Below, piece by piece: positions 19,085 through 28,590 of a stretch of 64,000 nucleotides of DNA. Position numbers and translations under genes: made by a program. Within the stretch, counting starts at the first letter, position 1, and every line of letters begins with the position of its first letter. Origin of the DNA: an uncultured Alistipes sp. (lineage in GTDB: Bacteria > Bacteroidota > Bacteroidia > Bacteroidales > Rikenellaceae); NCBI GenBank assembly GCA_947177225.1, contig CAMWTS010000001.1, positions 110,507-174,506 of the forward strand. Reading direction: 5' to 3'. The notes under the pieces are model-generated. The model did no database searches. It saw only the letters and a list, made by a program, of their open reading frames with translations, and was not told the DNA's origin.

Positions 19085-20410
19085 TTATCGTCGCGGACGC
19101 ATGCCCATAGGCATCTTCAACTTACCGCCGGCAACAGTCTTCATCATCTTGCGAGTATCGTCGAACTGCTTCATCAAACGATTGACGTCCTGCACCGTGG
19201 TACCGCTTCCCTTGGCAATACGCTCGCGGCGGCGGGCATTGATTATATCGGGATTCTCGCGCTCGGCCGGAGTCATCGAGTCGATTATGGCCTCGGTCTG
19301 CTTGAAAGCATCGTCGGGAATATCGACATTCTTCAAAGCCTTGCCCATACCGGGTATCATCGACGCAAGATCTTTAAGATTGCCCATCTTCTTAATCTGC
19401 GCTATCTGATCGCGGAAATCGTTGAAATTAAACTGGTTTTTGATAAGTTTCTTTTTGAGTTTGCGCGCCTCCTCCTCGTCGAACTGCTCCTGCGCACGCT
19501 CCACGAGCGATATTACGTCGCCCATACCCAATATACGGTCGGCCATTCGTTCAGGGTGGAACACCTGCAAGGCGTCCATCTTCTCACCGCTCGATATGAA
19601 TTTCAAAGGTTTGTCGACCACCGAACGAATAGATATTGCGGCACCGCCTCGCGTATCGCCGTCGAGCTTGGTGAGCACGACGCCGTCGAAATCGAGTCGG
19701 TCGTTGAACTCCTTGGCCGTATTGACGGCGTCCTGACCCGTCATAGAATCGACTACGAACAGCGTCTCGCTCGGCTTTACAGCAGCCTTGATGGCCGTGA
19801 TCTCGCGCATCATCGATTCGTCGACGGCAAGACGGCCGGCCGTATCGACAATAACCACATTGTATGACTTCTGACGGGCATACTTTATCGCATTCTCGGC
19901 AATGTTCACCGGATCGGTATTTCCCGGCTCGGTATAGACCTCCACGCCGATCTGAGAGCCCAGCACCTGCAACTGGTCGATGGCCGCCGGACGATAAACG
20001 TCGCCTGCAACCAACAGCACCTGACGGCCGCGTTTGCTCTTTATGTGAGCAGCCAGCTTACCCGAGAAGGTGGTTTTACCCGAACCTTGCAGACCGGCGA
20101 TAAGTATCACCGCAGGGTTGCCTTCAAGACGAATATCGGTGGCAGTGCCTCCCATCAACGCGGCCAGTTCGTCGCGCACGATCTTGGTCATCATCTGACC
20201 CGGCTTGACAGAACGCAGCACGTCCTGACCCAATGCCTTTTGCTTGACTTCATCGGTAAACGACTTGGCAACCTTATAGTTGACATCGGCATCGATCAAC
20301 GCACGGCGAATCTCTTTGAGCGTCTCGGCCACATTGATCTCCGTTATGCGTCCCTCGCCTTTGAGTATTCGGAACGACCGTTCGAGTTTATCGGTTAAAT
20401 TTTCAAACAT
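19085..20410 (-). CDS. ffh: Signal recognition particle protein Ffh
   Basis: GLQGSGKTTFSGKLA, DTAGRLAVDESMM, TKLDGDTRGGAA, M-domain MIPGMGKALKNVDIPDD. Confidence 0.97.
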   Translation of the reverse strand: MFENLTDKLERSFRILKGEGRITEINVAETLKEIRRALIDADVNYKVAKSFTDEVKQKALGQDVLRSVKPGQMMTKIVRDELAALMGGTATDIRLEGNPAVILIAGLQGSGKTTFSGKLAAHIKSKRGRQVLLVAGDVYRPAAIDQLQVLGSQIGVEVYTEPGNTDPVNIAENAIKYARQKSYNVVIVDTAGRLAVDESMMREITAIKAAVKPSETLFVVDSMTGQDAVNTAKEFNDRLDFDGVVLTKLDGDTRGGAAISIRSVVDKPLKFISSGEKMDALQVFHPERMADRILGMGDVISLVERAQEQFDEEEARKLKKKLIKNQFNFNDFRDQIAQIKKMGNLKDLASMIPGMGKALKNVDIPDDAFKQTEAIIDSMTPAERENPDIINARRRERIAKGSGTTVQDVNRLMKQFDDTRKMMKTVAGGKLKMPMGMRPRR

Positions 20411-20561
20411 ATATCCTAATTTTTATATTTTTCGCATTTTCCGACAAAAATAGTAAAAACACTGCTATTTAGCAAATAAATAATCCCGATAACCGTCGTG
20501 CGCAGCATCTTTCGGGTGGCATATTTATTGAGCCTGGCAAGGTACACAATCTTTTGAATAT

Positions 20562-21932
20562 ATGGAACGCAACAGAGTGAACATGGAGACCATGCCCTTG
20601 CGCCGGGGACATTTCCGCGTACTCGTAGCAGCCTCTCTGGGACAAGTGACCGGAGCAGCTCTCTCGACGCTGATAGGCGTAATGCTGCCTATGATACAGC
20701 TGTTCCGGCACCCGGAACTGACTTCATTCCAACAGGGAGGCATAGCCTGCATGAGCCTCATAGGCATCATGATAGGATCGATCCTCGTCGGGAGATGGAG
20801 CGACAAACACGGTTATCTGATATATTTCCGCTTGTGTCCGTTAATAATATTCGCAGCATCGATCATGGTGCTAATGATCGACTCCATAGCGGTATTGACC
20901 GCAGGGTTGCTGATAATGGGTCTTGGCATCGGCGGAGAATACAGTCTCGATTCAAACTACATTTCAGAGATCATGCCGCACAAATGGCGGCAGCTGATGG
21001 TCGGCGTGGCCAAAGCCGCCTCGTCGATAGGCAACATTGCGGCGGCCGGCACAGCTCTGCTGCTGTTGCACGAATGGAACGATCCGCATATGTGGAATCG
21101 CATGGTGTGCATCGTATCGGCTCTGTCGCTGATAATGTTTCTGTGCAGTCTCCGGTTCCGCCAGAGTCCGGGGTGGTCGATCGTCCACGGGCGCATAGCC
21201 GAAGCAGAAGATGCCGTGCATCACTTTTTGGGCGACGACGTGCAAATCGACCTCGACAGACAAAGCGGGCGCATCGACAAGGCCGACGAACTGTCGTGGA
21301 GGGATATGTTTCGCGGCGACAATCTGCGCAAAGTGATATTCGGAGGCCTGCCATGGGCATGCGAAGGTCTGGGAGTCTACGGAATAGGAGTCTTTCTTCC
21401 GGCTCTGATAATGGCATTGGGGCTGGCACCGCATGCCGAGGAGGGATATGGCCACATAATCGATTCGGTGGAACTGACCACATACATCAACATCGCGATA
21501 CTTCCGGGATTCATACTCGGTCTTTGTCTGGTCAACCGCTGGTATCACGTTCGCACCCAGACGCTCGGATTCATACTGTGCGCCCTCGGACTCGCCATAC
21601 TGCTCACTGCCTACGAGTTGCATTGGCCGAGGTGGATCGCCATCGGCGGATTCATGATATTCGAGCTGTTTCTCAATGCCGGGCCGCATCTTATGACATT
21701 CATCATTCCGTCGCAGATCTACTCGGTAGCCGAACGGGGATCGGGCACCGGCATATCCGCCGCATGCGGCAAGGCCGGCGCAGTAATAGGGGTATTCTTC
21801 ATGCCGCTGCTGTTGAAATGGGGAGGCGTGGAGCTTGTTATGGGCGTAACCATTGCCGTGCAGTTGATCGGGGCTGCCGTGACATACGGCATAGGACGCA
21901 AGGTGCTGCCGCCCGAGCAGCGGCACGGCTAA
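20562..21932 (+). CDS. MFS transporter, substrate unknown
   Basis: 456 aa, 12 TM pattern, GSILVGRWSDKHGYLIYFRLCPL, GLGIGGEYSLDSNYISEIMPHKWR. Confidence 0.88.
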   Translation: MERNRVNMETMPLRRGHFRVLVAASLGQVTGAALSTLIGVMLPMIQLFRHPELTSFQQGGIACMSLIGIMIGSILVGRWSDKHGYLIYFRLCPLIIFAASIMVLMIDSIAVLTAGLLIMGLGIGGEYSLDSNYISEIMPHKWRQLMVGVAKAASSIGNIAAAGTALLLLHEWNDPHMWNRMVCIVSALSLIMFLCSLRFRQSPGWSIVHGRIAEAEDAVHHFLGDDVQIDLDRQSGRIDKADELSWRDMFRGDNLRKVIFGGLPWACEGLGVYGIGVFLPALIMALGLAPHAEEGYGHIIDSVELTTYINIAILPGFILGLCLVNRWYHVRTQTLGFILCALGLAILLTAYELHWPRWIAIGGFMIFELFLNAGPHLMTFIIPSQIYSVAERGSGTGISAACGKAGAVIGVFFMPLLLKWGGVELVMGVTIAVQLIGAAVTYGIGRKVLPPEQRHG

Positions 21933-22675
21933 CCGCAGCAACTCACCGAACGGAATCGACACGGCTGCTCCAAGCCGCACTCCTCCAACAGAGCCGAGTC
22001 GCCGAATACAGATGCCGTATCGCCGTCGGCAGCCACCGCACCGTCCTTCATGACTATCACGCGACGGCACAACTCGGCCACCATCTCCATATCGTGCGTG
22101 GCGATGAGCGAGGTGTGGTCGAACGAGTCTATCAGCGAGATTATCTGACGGCGCGACCGCGGATCGAGGCTCGCCGTGGGTTCGTCCATCACAAGTATCG
22201 AAGGCGACATGGAGAGCACCGTGGCAATGGCCACACGCTTCTTCTGACCTCCCGACAGCTGGTGCGGTGCAGCATGGCGCAATTCAGTGGCTCCGACTGC
22301 CGACAGCGCCGATGCCACCCGCACCTCGACCTCCTCGTCGGTAAGCCGCATGTTGACAGGGCCGAAGGCAACGTCTTCCTCGACTGTCGGCATGAACAAC
22401 TGATTGTCTGGATCCTGAAACACCAGTCCCACCGTCCGGCGCACCAAAGGCAAGGTCTTGGGGGTGACCGTCACGCCTCCCACCACCACATGCCCCGATG
22501 TGGGCAGCAACAATCCGTCGGTATGCAACAGCAGGGTAGACTTGCCGGCTCCGTTGGCACCGACCAGAGCGACCTTTTCGCCATGGGTAATGCAGAACGA
22601 CACTCCTCTCAACGCCTCGCAGCCGTTGGGGTATCTGTAATGTACGTTGTCGAAACGAAGATAGTGATGACTCAT
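21929..22675 (-). CDS. Cobalt/nickel ECF transporter ATPase (CbiO/NikO)
   Basis: MSHHYLRFDNVHYRYPNGCEALRGVSF, Walker A GANGAGKST, LSGGQKKRVAIA; start reassigned from the longer ORF. Confidence 0.93.
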   Translation of the reverse strand: MSHHYLRFDNVHYRYPNGCEALRGVSFCITHGEKVALVGANGAGKSTLLLHTDGLLLPTSGHVVVGGVTVTPKTLPLVRRTVGLVFQDPDNQLFMPTVEEDVAFGPVNMRLTDEEVEVRVASALSAVGATELRHAAPHQLSGGQKKRVAIATVLSMSPSILVMDEPTASLDPRSRRQIISLIDSFDHTSLIATHDMEMVAELCRRVIVMKDGAVAADGDTASVFGDSALLEECGLEQPCRFRSVSCCG

Positions 22676-23493
22676 TGCATTATAGAGTTGAACAGAGAAA
22701 ACATGCGCTCGACGGGAGACCACAGCCGCATGGTAAGCAGCAGTGCTATCCATGCTGCGCAAAACAGCGTGTCGCACCTGCACCACGCACGACAGTCGCC
22801 AATCGGCGACGGCATGCAGCCGGTGAATCCTCGTGCCGCCATTGCACGACCTACGAGCCTGCTGCGTTCGAAGGCGCGCATAAGCAACTGACCGATCATC
22901 ACGCCCCACATCTTGACAGGATAGGAGCGGCGGCCGAATCCGCGCGCACTGCGTGCACGCGACATGGCCAAAGCCTCCTCCAAAAGGACATACGTATAAC
23001 GATAGACCATAACCAGTTGCGTAGCCATTACCGACGGCACGCCCAGGCGTTGCATACTGCGGCACAGACGATAGAATCCCGTACTGCGTATGAGCAGCAT
23101 GACCGCCTGAACCGACAGCACGCCACGCAGCAGTATCGACAAAAACTCCACCCACCCGCGTGTAATCGCCATACTGCCGACAGTCATCACCGTCTCACGG
23201 TTGCACACGACATTGAAAATGCCTATCATAGCAGCAAACGGCACCGCCACCAGCGATCGCCTGGCAACAGCCATATAATCGTTGCCGCCCATGGCCGATA
23301 CCACCAGAGGAAATATGAAATAGAGCATTATCTCCGACAGTTGCCCGAGCGGCACCGACAGCATGATTATGAGGAACGACGCGGTGGTTATGAGTTGTGC
23401 CCGCGCATCTATGCGGTGCAGCGGAGCCGGGTGCTCCGCCGCACGCTCCAATTCGTTCATCTGCGCGAGGGCATATGCCAAACGCTCTTTCAT
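22672..23493 (-). CDS. Cobalt/nickel ECF transporter T component (CbiQ/NikQ)
   Basis: CbiQ motifs SARGFGRR and GRAMAARGF; overlaps neighbours by 4 bp. Confidence 0.9.
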   Translation of the reverse strand: MKERLAYALAQMNELERAAEHPAPLHRIDARAQLITTASFLIIMLSVPLGQLSEIMLYFIFPLVVSAMGGNDYMAVARRSLVAVPFAAMIGIFNVVCNRETVMTVGSMAITRGWVEFLSILLRGVLSVQAVMLLIRSTGFYRLCRSMQRLGVPSVMATQLVMVYRYTYVLLEEALAMSRARSARGFGRRSYPVKMWGVMIGQLLMRAFERSRLVGRAMAARGFTGCMPSPIGDCRAWCRCDTLFCAAWIALLLTMRLWSPVERMFSLFNSIMQ

Positions 23494-24485
23494 ATGCGTC
23501 GACGACTCGGACGGCAGAGGCGTGTGATGCCGAAAACGACTGCCAGAATGACTCCGCAACCTATGATTCCGGCAAACGAGGTATTGTATTCAGGCATTAC
23601 GGCCGTCGCATGCTGCACGTCGGCGACAATGCCATAGATAGGTTTGCCGTCGGCTGGCATGATCTCTTCGCCGCCGTTAACCTGCCCGATCGACCATTCG
23701 AGACCGTCGGGTTTCGACGAGGCCAGCCACGAAAACGATGCCGCAACCACGAGTGCCACGGCAACGGCAGCTGCCAGACCTCGTCGCCAACGTCGGCTGT
23801 CGGGCTGCACCGGGCGTTGGCAGTCGACGAGCAGCGACGGATCGTAACGATGCAAGGTGATGACTACGGCTGCCGTAGCCACTCCTTCACCTATGCCGAT
23901 GGCAAGATGTATAGGCAACATGAACAACAGAAAATCTCTTGCCGGAAGCGCAGCGACAGACGACAGCGAAGTCTCGGCCACAACAGCCGCCGCACCGAGT
24001 TCGAGACTGACCACCGATGCCAGCACCGATGCCGCAATGATTCTCCCGCGTGACATTCCGTCACCGACCACAGGACGATAGACAAGCGGATATGCCAGCA
24101 GACACGACAATGCGGCCATGTTGACAATATTGCAGCCCAATGCCATCAGCCCGCCATCGGCAAACAGCATACATTGAAGTATTATCACCGACGACAGCGT
24201 CACGAATGCCGGCCACGCACCGAGCACGGCCGCAAGCAGCACGCCTCCGACGATATGTCCGCTCGACCCTGTTCCGGGTATGGAGAAATTAATCATCTGT
24301 GCAGCGAAAACGAACGCACCCATCACGCCCATCATGGGCACGACGTGTGCACACCGCCCGTCGGCTTCGCCGTCACAGCGGCAGTCCCGACCGGTCTGCC
24401 TTACGGCCACGGCAAGCAGAGTCGCTGCGGCAACCCCGGCTGCCGCAGCCGTCGCGGGCGATACAAGAGCATCGGACATGTGCAT
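23490..24485 (-). CDS. Cobalt/nickel ECF S component CbiM fused to a PDGLE/CbiN-like domain (NikMN)
   Basis: MHMSDALVSPATAAAAG N-terminus, GSSGHIVGGVLLAAVLGAWPAF, C-terminal SSKPDGLEWSIGQVNG. Confidence 0.92.
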   Translation of the reverse strand: MHMSDALVSPATAAAAGVAAATLLAVAVRQTGRDCRCDGEADGRCAHVVPMMGVMGAFVFAAQMINFSIPGTGSSGHIVGGVLLAAVLGAWPAFVTLSSVIILQCMLFADGGLMALGCNIVNMAALSCLLAYPLVYRPVVGDGMSRGRIIAASVLASVVSLELGAAAVVAETSLSSVAALPARDFLLFMLPIHLAIGIGEGVATAAVVITLHRYDPSLLVDCQRPVQPDSRRWRRGLAAAVAVALVVAASFSWLASSKPDGLEWSIGQVNGGEEIMPADGKPIYGIVADVQHATAVMPEYNTSFAGIIGCGVILAVVFGITRLCRPSRRRI

Positions 24486-24492
24486 GGCTGCG

Positions 24493-25551
24493 CTAATGTT
24501 TCGATTCGACATCTTTCGCCGGCTCCGGCTCGGTTCCGCCCAGATGCGGTTTATGTCTCTTGTCCCAGTCGGAGTGATCGGGCTTCTCGACGGCATCGAG
24601 TTTCATCAGCGGCAGCAGGAACAGCCATGTGGTGACACAGAACGGAGCGGTGAGAGTGGCCACACCCAGCGGCTCGACCGCAACATTCATGGCTGCCTGA
24701 ACGAACACCGTAACGACAATACCCACAAGCGCCCACAAAGCCGAGCGCACATTCGGACGATAGAATACCGTCGCCAGCGCTATTGCCGTCAACACCGGAC
24801 TGAATCCGTAAAGACCGTGTGCAACATCGGCCGAAGATGCACCGAAGAGCATGGCCACGGCTACGGCCACAGCCGATCCGACAGCAGCCCAAAGTGCCGC
24901 CCAACGGTTGCTCACGGCCAATCCGATGAGGAACAGCAGTCCCGTCCACCACGAATCTATCAGAAACACCTGCGAGATGCCGCGCAGCCACCCGGCTACC
25001 AGATCGGCAAAGCTCAGCGATACGACGCCCGACACGGCATCGGGCATCGCAGGATCTGACATGTGCTCGGGCGGAATACCGTGCATGGCACGCGCCGCAA
25101 GCAGAAATATCCACGTACAGAAGACGAACGGGAAGGTAAACGAATTGACCTTCAAAGGAGCCATCACCTTGTTCATGCCGCGACGCACCCACACCGTCAA
25201 AGCCGCACAAATGATGAGTGCCACCCACATCTGCACCGTATTGCCCATAAACGTCGGAAACGCGCAGCCGACAAGAACGCCATTAAATCCCCAAAGCCCC
25301 TGTTCGCCGTCGCTGCGCGGATAACCGAGTATGTATCCCGTCAGCGACGATACGAGCAGTCCGACCAGCGCACCCCACGACACTATCGCGGTGTGAGTCT
25401 CGTAGGATCCCCAGAATATGCCGCACAGAAACAGCAGACCTGTCCACACGTTGTTTTGAAACATCACCTGTCCCGTGCCGCGCAACATTACCTTTATAAA
25501 ATCGGACGATCTCTGTTCGCGACGTCCGTCATCTACGATTGTTTGTGTCAT
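24493..25551 (-). CDS. Urea transporter (UT/Yut family)
   Basis: GLWGFNGVLVGCAFPTF and GLYGFSPVLTAIALATVF duplicated UT motifs; inside urease cluster. Confidence 0.93.
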   Translation of the reverse strand: MTQTIVDDGRREQRSSDFIKVMLRGTGQVMFQNNVWTGLLFLCGIFWGSYETHTAIVSWGALVGLLVSSLTGYILGYPRSDGEQGLWGFNGVLVGCAFPTFMGNTVQMWVALIICAALTVWVRRGMNKVMAPLKVNSFTFPFVFCTWIFLLAARAMHGIPPEHMSDPAMPDAVSGVVSLSFADLVAGWLRGISQVFLIDSWWTGLLFLIGLAVSNRWAALWAAVGSAVAVAVAMLFGASSADVAHGLYGFSPVLTAIALATVFYRPNVRSALWALVGIVVTVFVQAAMNVAVEPLGVATLTAPFCVTTWLFLLPLMKLDAVEKPDHSDWDKRHKPHLGGTEPEPAKDVESKH

Positions 25552-25586
25552 ATCGATCGTTAGTTTAATTTACAACAATAACTACC

Positions 25587-26546
25587 TTACCTCCACGGAA
25601 ATTCATCGGGCAGCGCACACCCCTTGACCTGCATTCGCACTGTCGAGCAGAATTGCCGCACCAAAGCCTTGACAGGAGCGGTCTCATCACCGAGCACCTT
25701 ATACAACAGACCGCAATCACCAGGCAGCCGCGTGATCCCGACCGCCAGCCGCCGTTCGGAATCCACATATGCCCCGGTGGCGTCGTAGATCATATCCGCA
25801 TGCTCCTTGGGTGTCAGCACCACGACATTGGCAAACACCTCGTAGTCGTCCATAACGCCTATCGTGCGCACCGACCGCATGTGGGGACGAACCACGAACT
25901 TCTCGCGAAATAGAGGCTCGCCGTCCGGCCGTCGGGCATGAGTGCAGACCGACAGCACATCGTACAGGAACGACTCGCCGCTGTCGAAGTATTTGCGGCC
26001 GCCCATGTATATCTCCGAATAGAAGAGCGTGGCCGTCGGCTCGACGACTATCTCCGTATCGCAAATATAACGTGTATGACGACACGGAATAACCGGTTCG
26101 GGCAAATATTCCAGATAGGCATTATCTTCGAGCAGTATATGTTGGCGCATTCCCGAATAGTTGTATCGCATCTCGGCCAGCTTGGTCGCCGCACCTGTCG
26201 ATATGTGGGCATAGGCGTCGCGTCTCACCGCAAAATACTGACGGTAGCGGTCGCCGTCGACGTTAGGTCCGCCCGACGACAATATATACACGCACGGCAT
26301 TTCGGGCATGCACTCGTCGAAGTACAGCTCCTGCTGCACGATCAGCGGAGCACGACGGTCGAGATCGCGCATTATCGACCGCCCGTCGGCATCGAGTTCG
26401 AACCCCAGATAGAGGTATCCCGATTTGCCGGGCGTGCCCACCGGCATGGCCTTGGGCTCGTCGAGATATGGCTGCATCTCCCTGGCCGCAGAGAAGTCGA
26501 CCGCATGCCGTGGAGACAGAATAGCATTACTTGTTTTCATCGACAT
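25587..26546 (-). CDS. ureD: Urease accessory protein UreD/UreH
   Basis: [38 protein letters not shown]. Confidence 0.92.
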   Translation of the reverse strand: MSMKTSNAILSPRHAVDFSAAREMQPYLDEPKAMPVGTPGKSGYLYLGFELDADGRSIMRDLDRRAPLIVQQELYFDECMPEMPCVYILSSGGPNVDGDRYRQYFAVRRDAYAHISTGAATKLAEMRYNYSGMRQHILLEDNAYLEYLPEPVIPCRHTRYICDTEIVVEPTATLFYSEIYMGGRKYFDSGESFLYDVLSVCTHARRPDGEPLFREKFVVRPHMRSVRTIGVMDDYEVFANVVVLTPKEHADMIYDATGAYVDSERRLAVGITRLPGDCGLLYKVLGDETAPVKALVRQFCSTVRMQVKGCALPDEFPWR

Positions 26547-27156
26547 CGAAAAGAGCCATTGTGCGTATCAGATCGACCAGTTCTTCGATGCCCTCGCCCG
26601 TCATGCAATTGGTGAAGACAAATGGCTTGCCCGGACGCATCAACTCCGAATCGTGGCGCATCACCTCCAAATCGGCATGAACATACGGAGCAAGATCGGT
26701 CTTGTTTATCACGAGTATGTCGGAGTGCGATATGCCGGGACCGTCCTTACGCGGTATCTTATCGCCTGCGGCGACATCTATCACATAGATAAAGAAATCG
26801 ACAAGTGCGGGAGAGAATGTCAGCGTCAGATTGTCGCCGCCCGACTCGATCAGCACCACATCGCCATCGGGGAAACGAGCCTCCATCTCCTCGACTGCTG
26901 CAATATTCATCGACGGATCCTCTCTGACGGCCGTATGCGGACACGCTCCGGTCTCCACACCGATGATGCGCTCCTCGACCAAAATGCCTTTGAGCATCTT
27001 GCGCACGTGTTTGGCATCTTCGGTAGTCACCACATCGTTAGTTATGACGAGAACCTTGTAGCCCATATCCAACAGCCGGGGCGTAATGGCCTCGATCAAT
27101 GCCGTCTTACCCGAACCGACCGGTCCTCCGATTCCTATTCTGCAAGTATTGTTCAT
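26527..27156 (-). CDS. ureG: Urease accessory GTPase UreG
   Basis: [58 protein letters not shown]. Confidence 0.97.
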   Translation of the reverse strand: MNNTCRIGIGGPVGSGKTALIEAITPRLLDMGYKVLVITNDVVTTEDAKHVRKMLKGILVEERIIGVETGACPHTAVREDPSMNIAAVEEMEARFPDGDVVLIESGGDNLTLTFSPALVDFFIYVIDVAAGDKIPRKDGPGISHSDILVINKTDLAPYVHADLEVMRHDSELMRPGKPFVFTNCMTGEGIEELVDLIRTMALFDVDENK

Positions 27157-27174
27157 AGTAGCAATTATTAAATA

Positions 27175-27867
27175 TTAATTCATAAACATTCGCTTGGTTC
27201 CCTTTTCGTGCAACGATGCTATAATGTCGGCATGCGGCGAAAAGGCGCACATGTCGTCGAGATCGAGTTCGCGCACCTCGTCATAAAGGGAGTCGATCTC
27301 GTCGGCCGCATCGAACATGATGCGCTGCGTCTGGTAGTGCGATACGCGCAACGACCGGAGCGCAGCTCCGAGAATCATATTCGTCACGCCGTACTGATGA
27401 GAGCAAAAGAGATTTCGTTCGGATATGCCGCAGGCCGCGAATACCGCCGCCTGAGCCACGGGATAGGTGCCTGGGGTCGCATCGTCGCGAATGTCGTCCG
27501 ACAATCGGGCGACAGTATCATCGGAGAATATCTTCTGCGACAGTTCGACCATCTTGCGACCCATGCGTCGGGTCATCAGCCGCGCCTCGGCATTCATCTT
27601 GCACAGAATGACATATCGGTCGGCTTGCAGCATAGTGTCGTAATCACCTTGAAGATAGGCGCGATATGCCTGCAAAGCAGCTATACCGTCGGTGAATGCC
27701 GCCTGATGCGCCATGTCGCGCACATACTCTTCCAAAGTCGCTTCATCGTGCACCGCACCCATATCGGCCGCCGTCTCCAAGCCACCGGAAAAGGCAAACG
27801 TACCGACCGGAAACGCCGAATCGGTAAAGGCCAGCAGACGCATTACGGTTGTTGCATTATCGTTCAT
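27175..27867 (-). CDS. ureF: Urease accessory protein UreF
   Basis: LLAFTDSAFPVGTFAFSGGLETAADMGAV and synteny. Confidence 0.95.
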   Translation of the reverse strand: MNDNATTVMRLLAFTDSAFPVGTFAFSGGLETAADMGAVHDEATLEEYVRDMAHQAAFTDGIAALQAYRAYLQGDYDTMLQADRYVILCKMNAEARLMTRRMGRKMVELSQKIFSDDTVARLSDDIRDDATPGTYPVAQAAVFAACGISERNLFCSHQYGVTNMILGAALRSLRVSHYQTQRIMFDAADEIDSLYDEVRELDLDDMCAFSPHADIIASLHEKGTKRMFMN

Positions 27868-27879
27868 GCTTCGTAGCCG

Positions 27880-28524
27880 TTAATGCAGATGCGGTTCATG
27901 CTCATGGCATTCGCAATGTTCGTGATGTTCCCGGTGGCCGTGATGGTGTCCATCATGCGAGTGATGCCGGTAATGGTCGTGCGTATGACTGTCAGGCCCC
28001 GTAGCACCGAACAGACGCCGTATCTCATGCGGAGCCAAATAGGGTATTATCTGATCGCCCGGACGGAATTCGTAGCTGATATTCTCTATATGGTGAGTGC
28101 GCATGACGCTGTCCATGACCTTGCGATCGACAGTCAAAGGCACATACACCGCAGTTCCCTTGACCACCGCCGGCCAATGCTGGTTGCCTATGGCGTGTCC
28201 CAACTCGACGGCTATGTGTATGACGGTTTCGGGATTCTGCTTTGCCAAGCCTCCGAGGTCGATGACCATTACTTCATTGAGGCGTATTCTTACGGCCGCT
28301 ATCCTGCGCTGCTGCGGGTCATACTCTATGATGTCGCCATCAGAGAGTTGCGATCGGCGTTCGAGTGCCACGGCATATTTGTTGTTTCGGTCGCCGACAG
28401 CCACGAAACGACTCTTCTGCGCCGTCCACTGATCGAGTTCCATATACTCCACGTCGCAATCGGCAATGCGCTCCTTCCACTCCGGCGACGAGAGATTTCC
28501 TATGATTCTGGTATATATCTTCAT
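27880..28524 (-). CDS. ureE: Urease accessory nickel chaperone UreE with His-rich tail
   Basis: C-terminal HTHDHYRHHSHDGHHHGHREHHEHCECHEHEPHLH; HIAVELGHAIGNQHWPAVV. Confidence 0.95.
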   Translation of the reverse strand: MKIYTRIIGNLSSPEWKERIADCDVEYMELDQWTAQKSRFVAVGDRNNKYAVALERRSQLSDGDIIEYDPQQRRIAAVRIRLNEVMVIDLGGLAKQNPETVIHIAVELGHAIGNQHWPAVVKGTAVYVPLTVDRKVMDSVMRTHHIENISYEFRPGDQIIPYLAPHEIRRLFGATGPDSHTHDHYRHHSHDGHHHGHREHHEHCECHEHEPHLH

Positions 28525-28543
28525 CTTGTTTGTACTACGTATT

Positions 28544-28582
28544 AAAAAAACGTCGGGAGCCCCCGGCCGGGGGCTCCCGACG
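28544..28582 (-). terminator. Strong intrinsic terminator between ureC and ureE
   Basis: Perfect palindrome CGTCGGGAGCCCCCGGCCGGGGGCTCCCGACG (28551-28582), followed on the minus strand by TTTTTTT. Confidence 0.85.
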
Positions 28583-28590
28583 ATCGCATA

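Noticed and set aside
20795-22891. 698-aa plus-strand ORF and other long antisense ORFs (e.g. 60133-62271, 33856-35670, 28804-30297, 13661-15031)
   Set aside because: They lie antisense to or out of frame with clearly recognisable genes and show Arg/His-rich composition typical of shadow ORFs in GC-rich Bacteroidales DNA.
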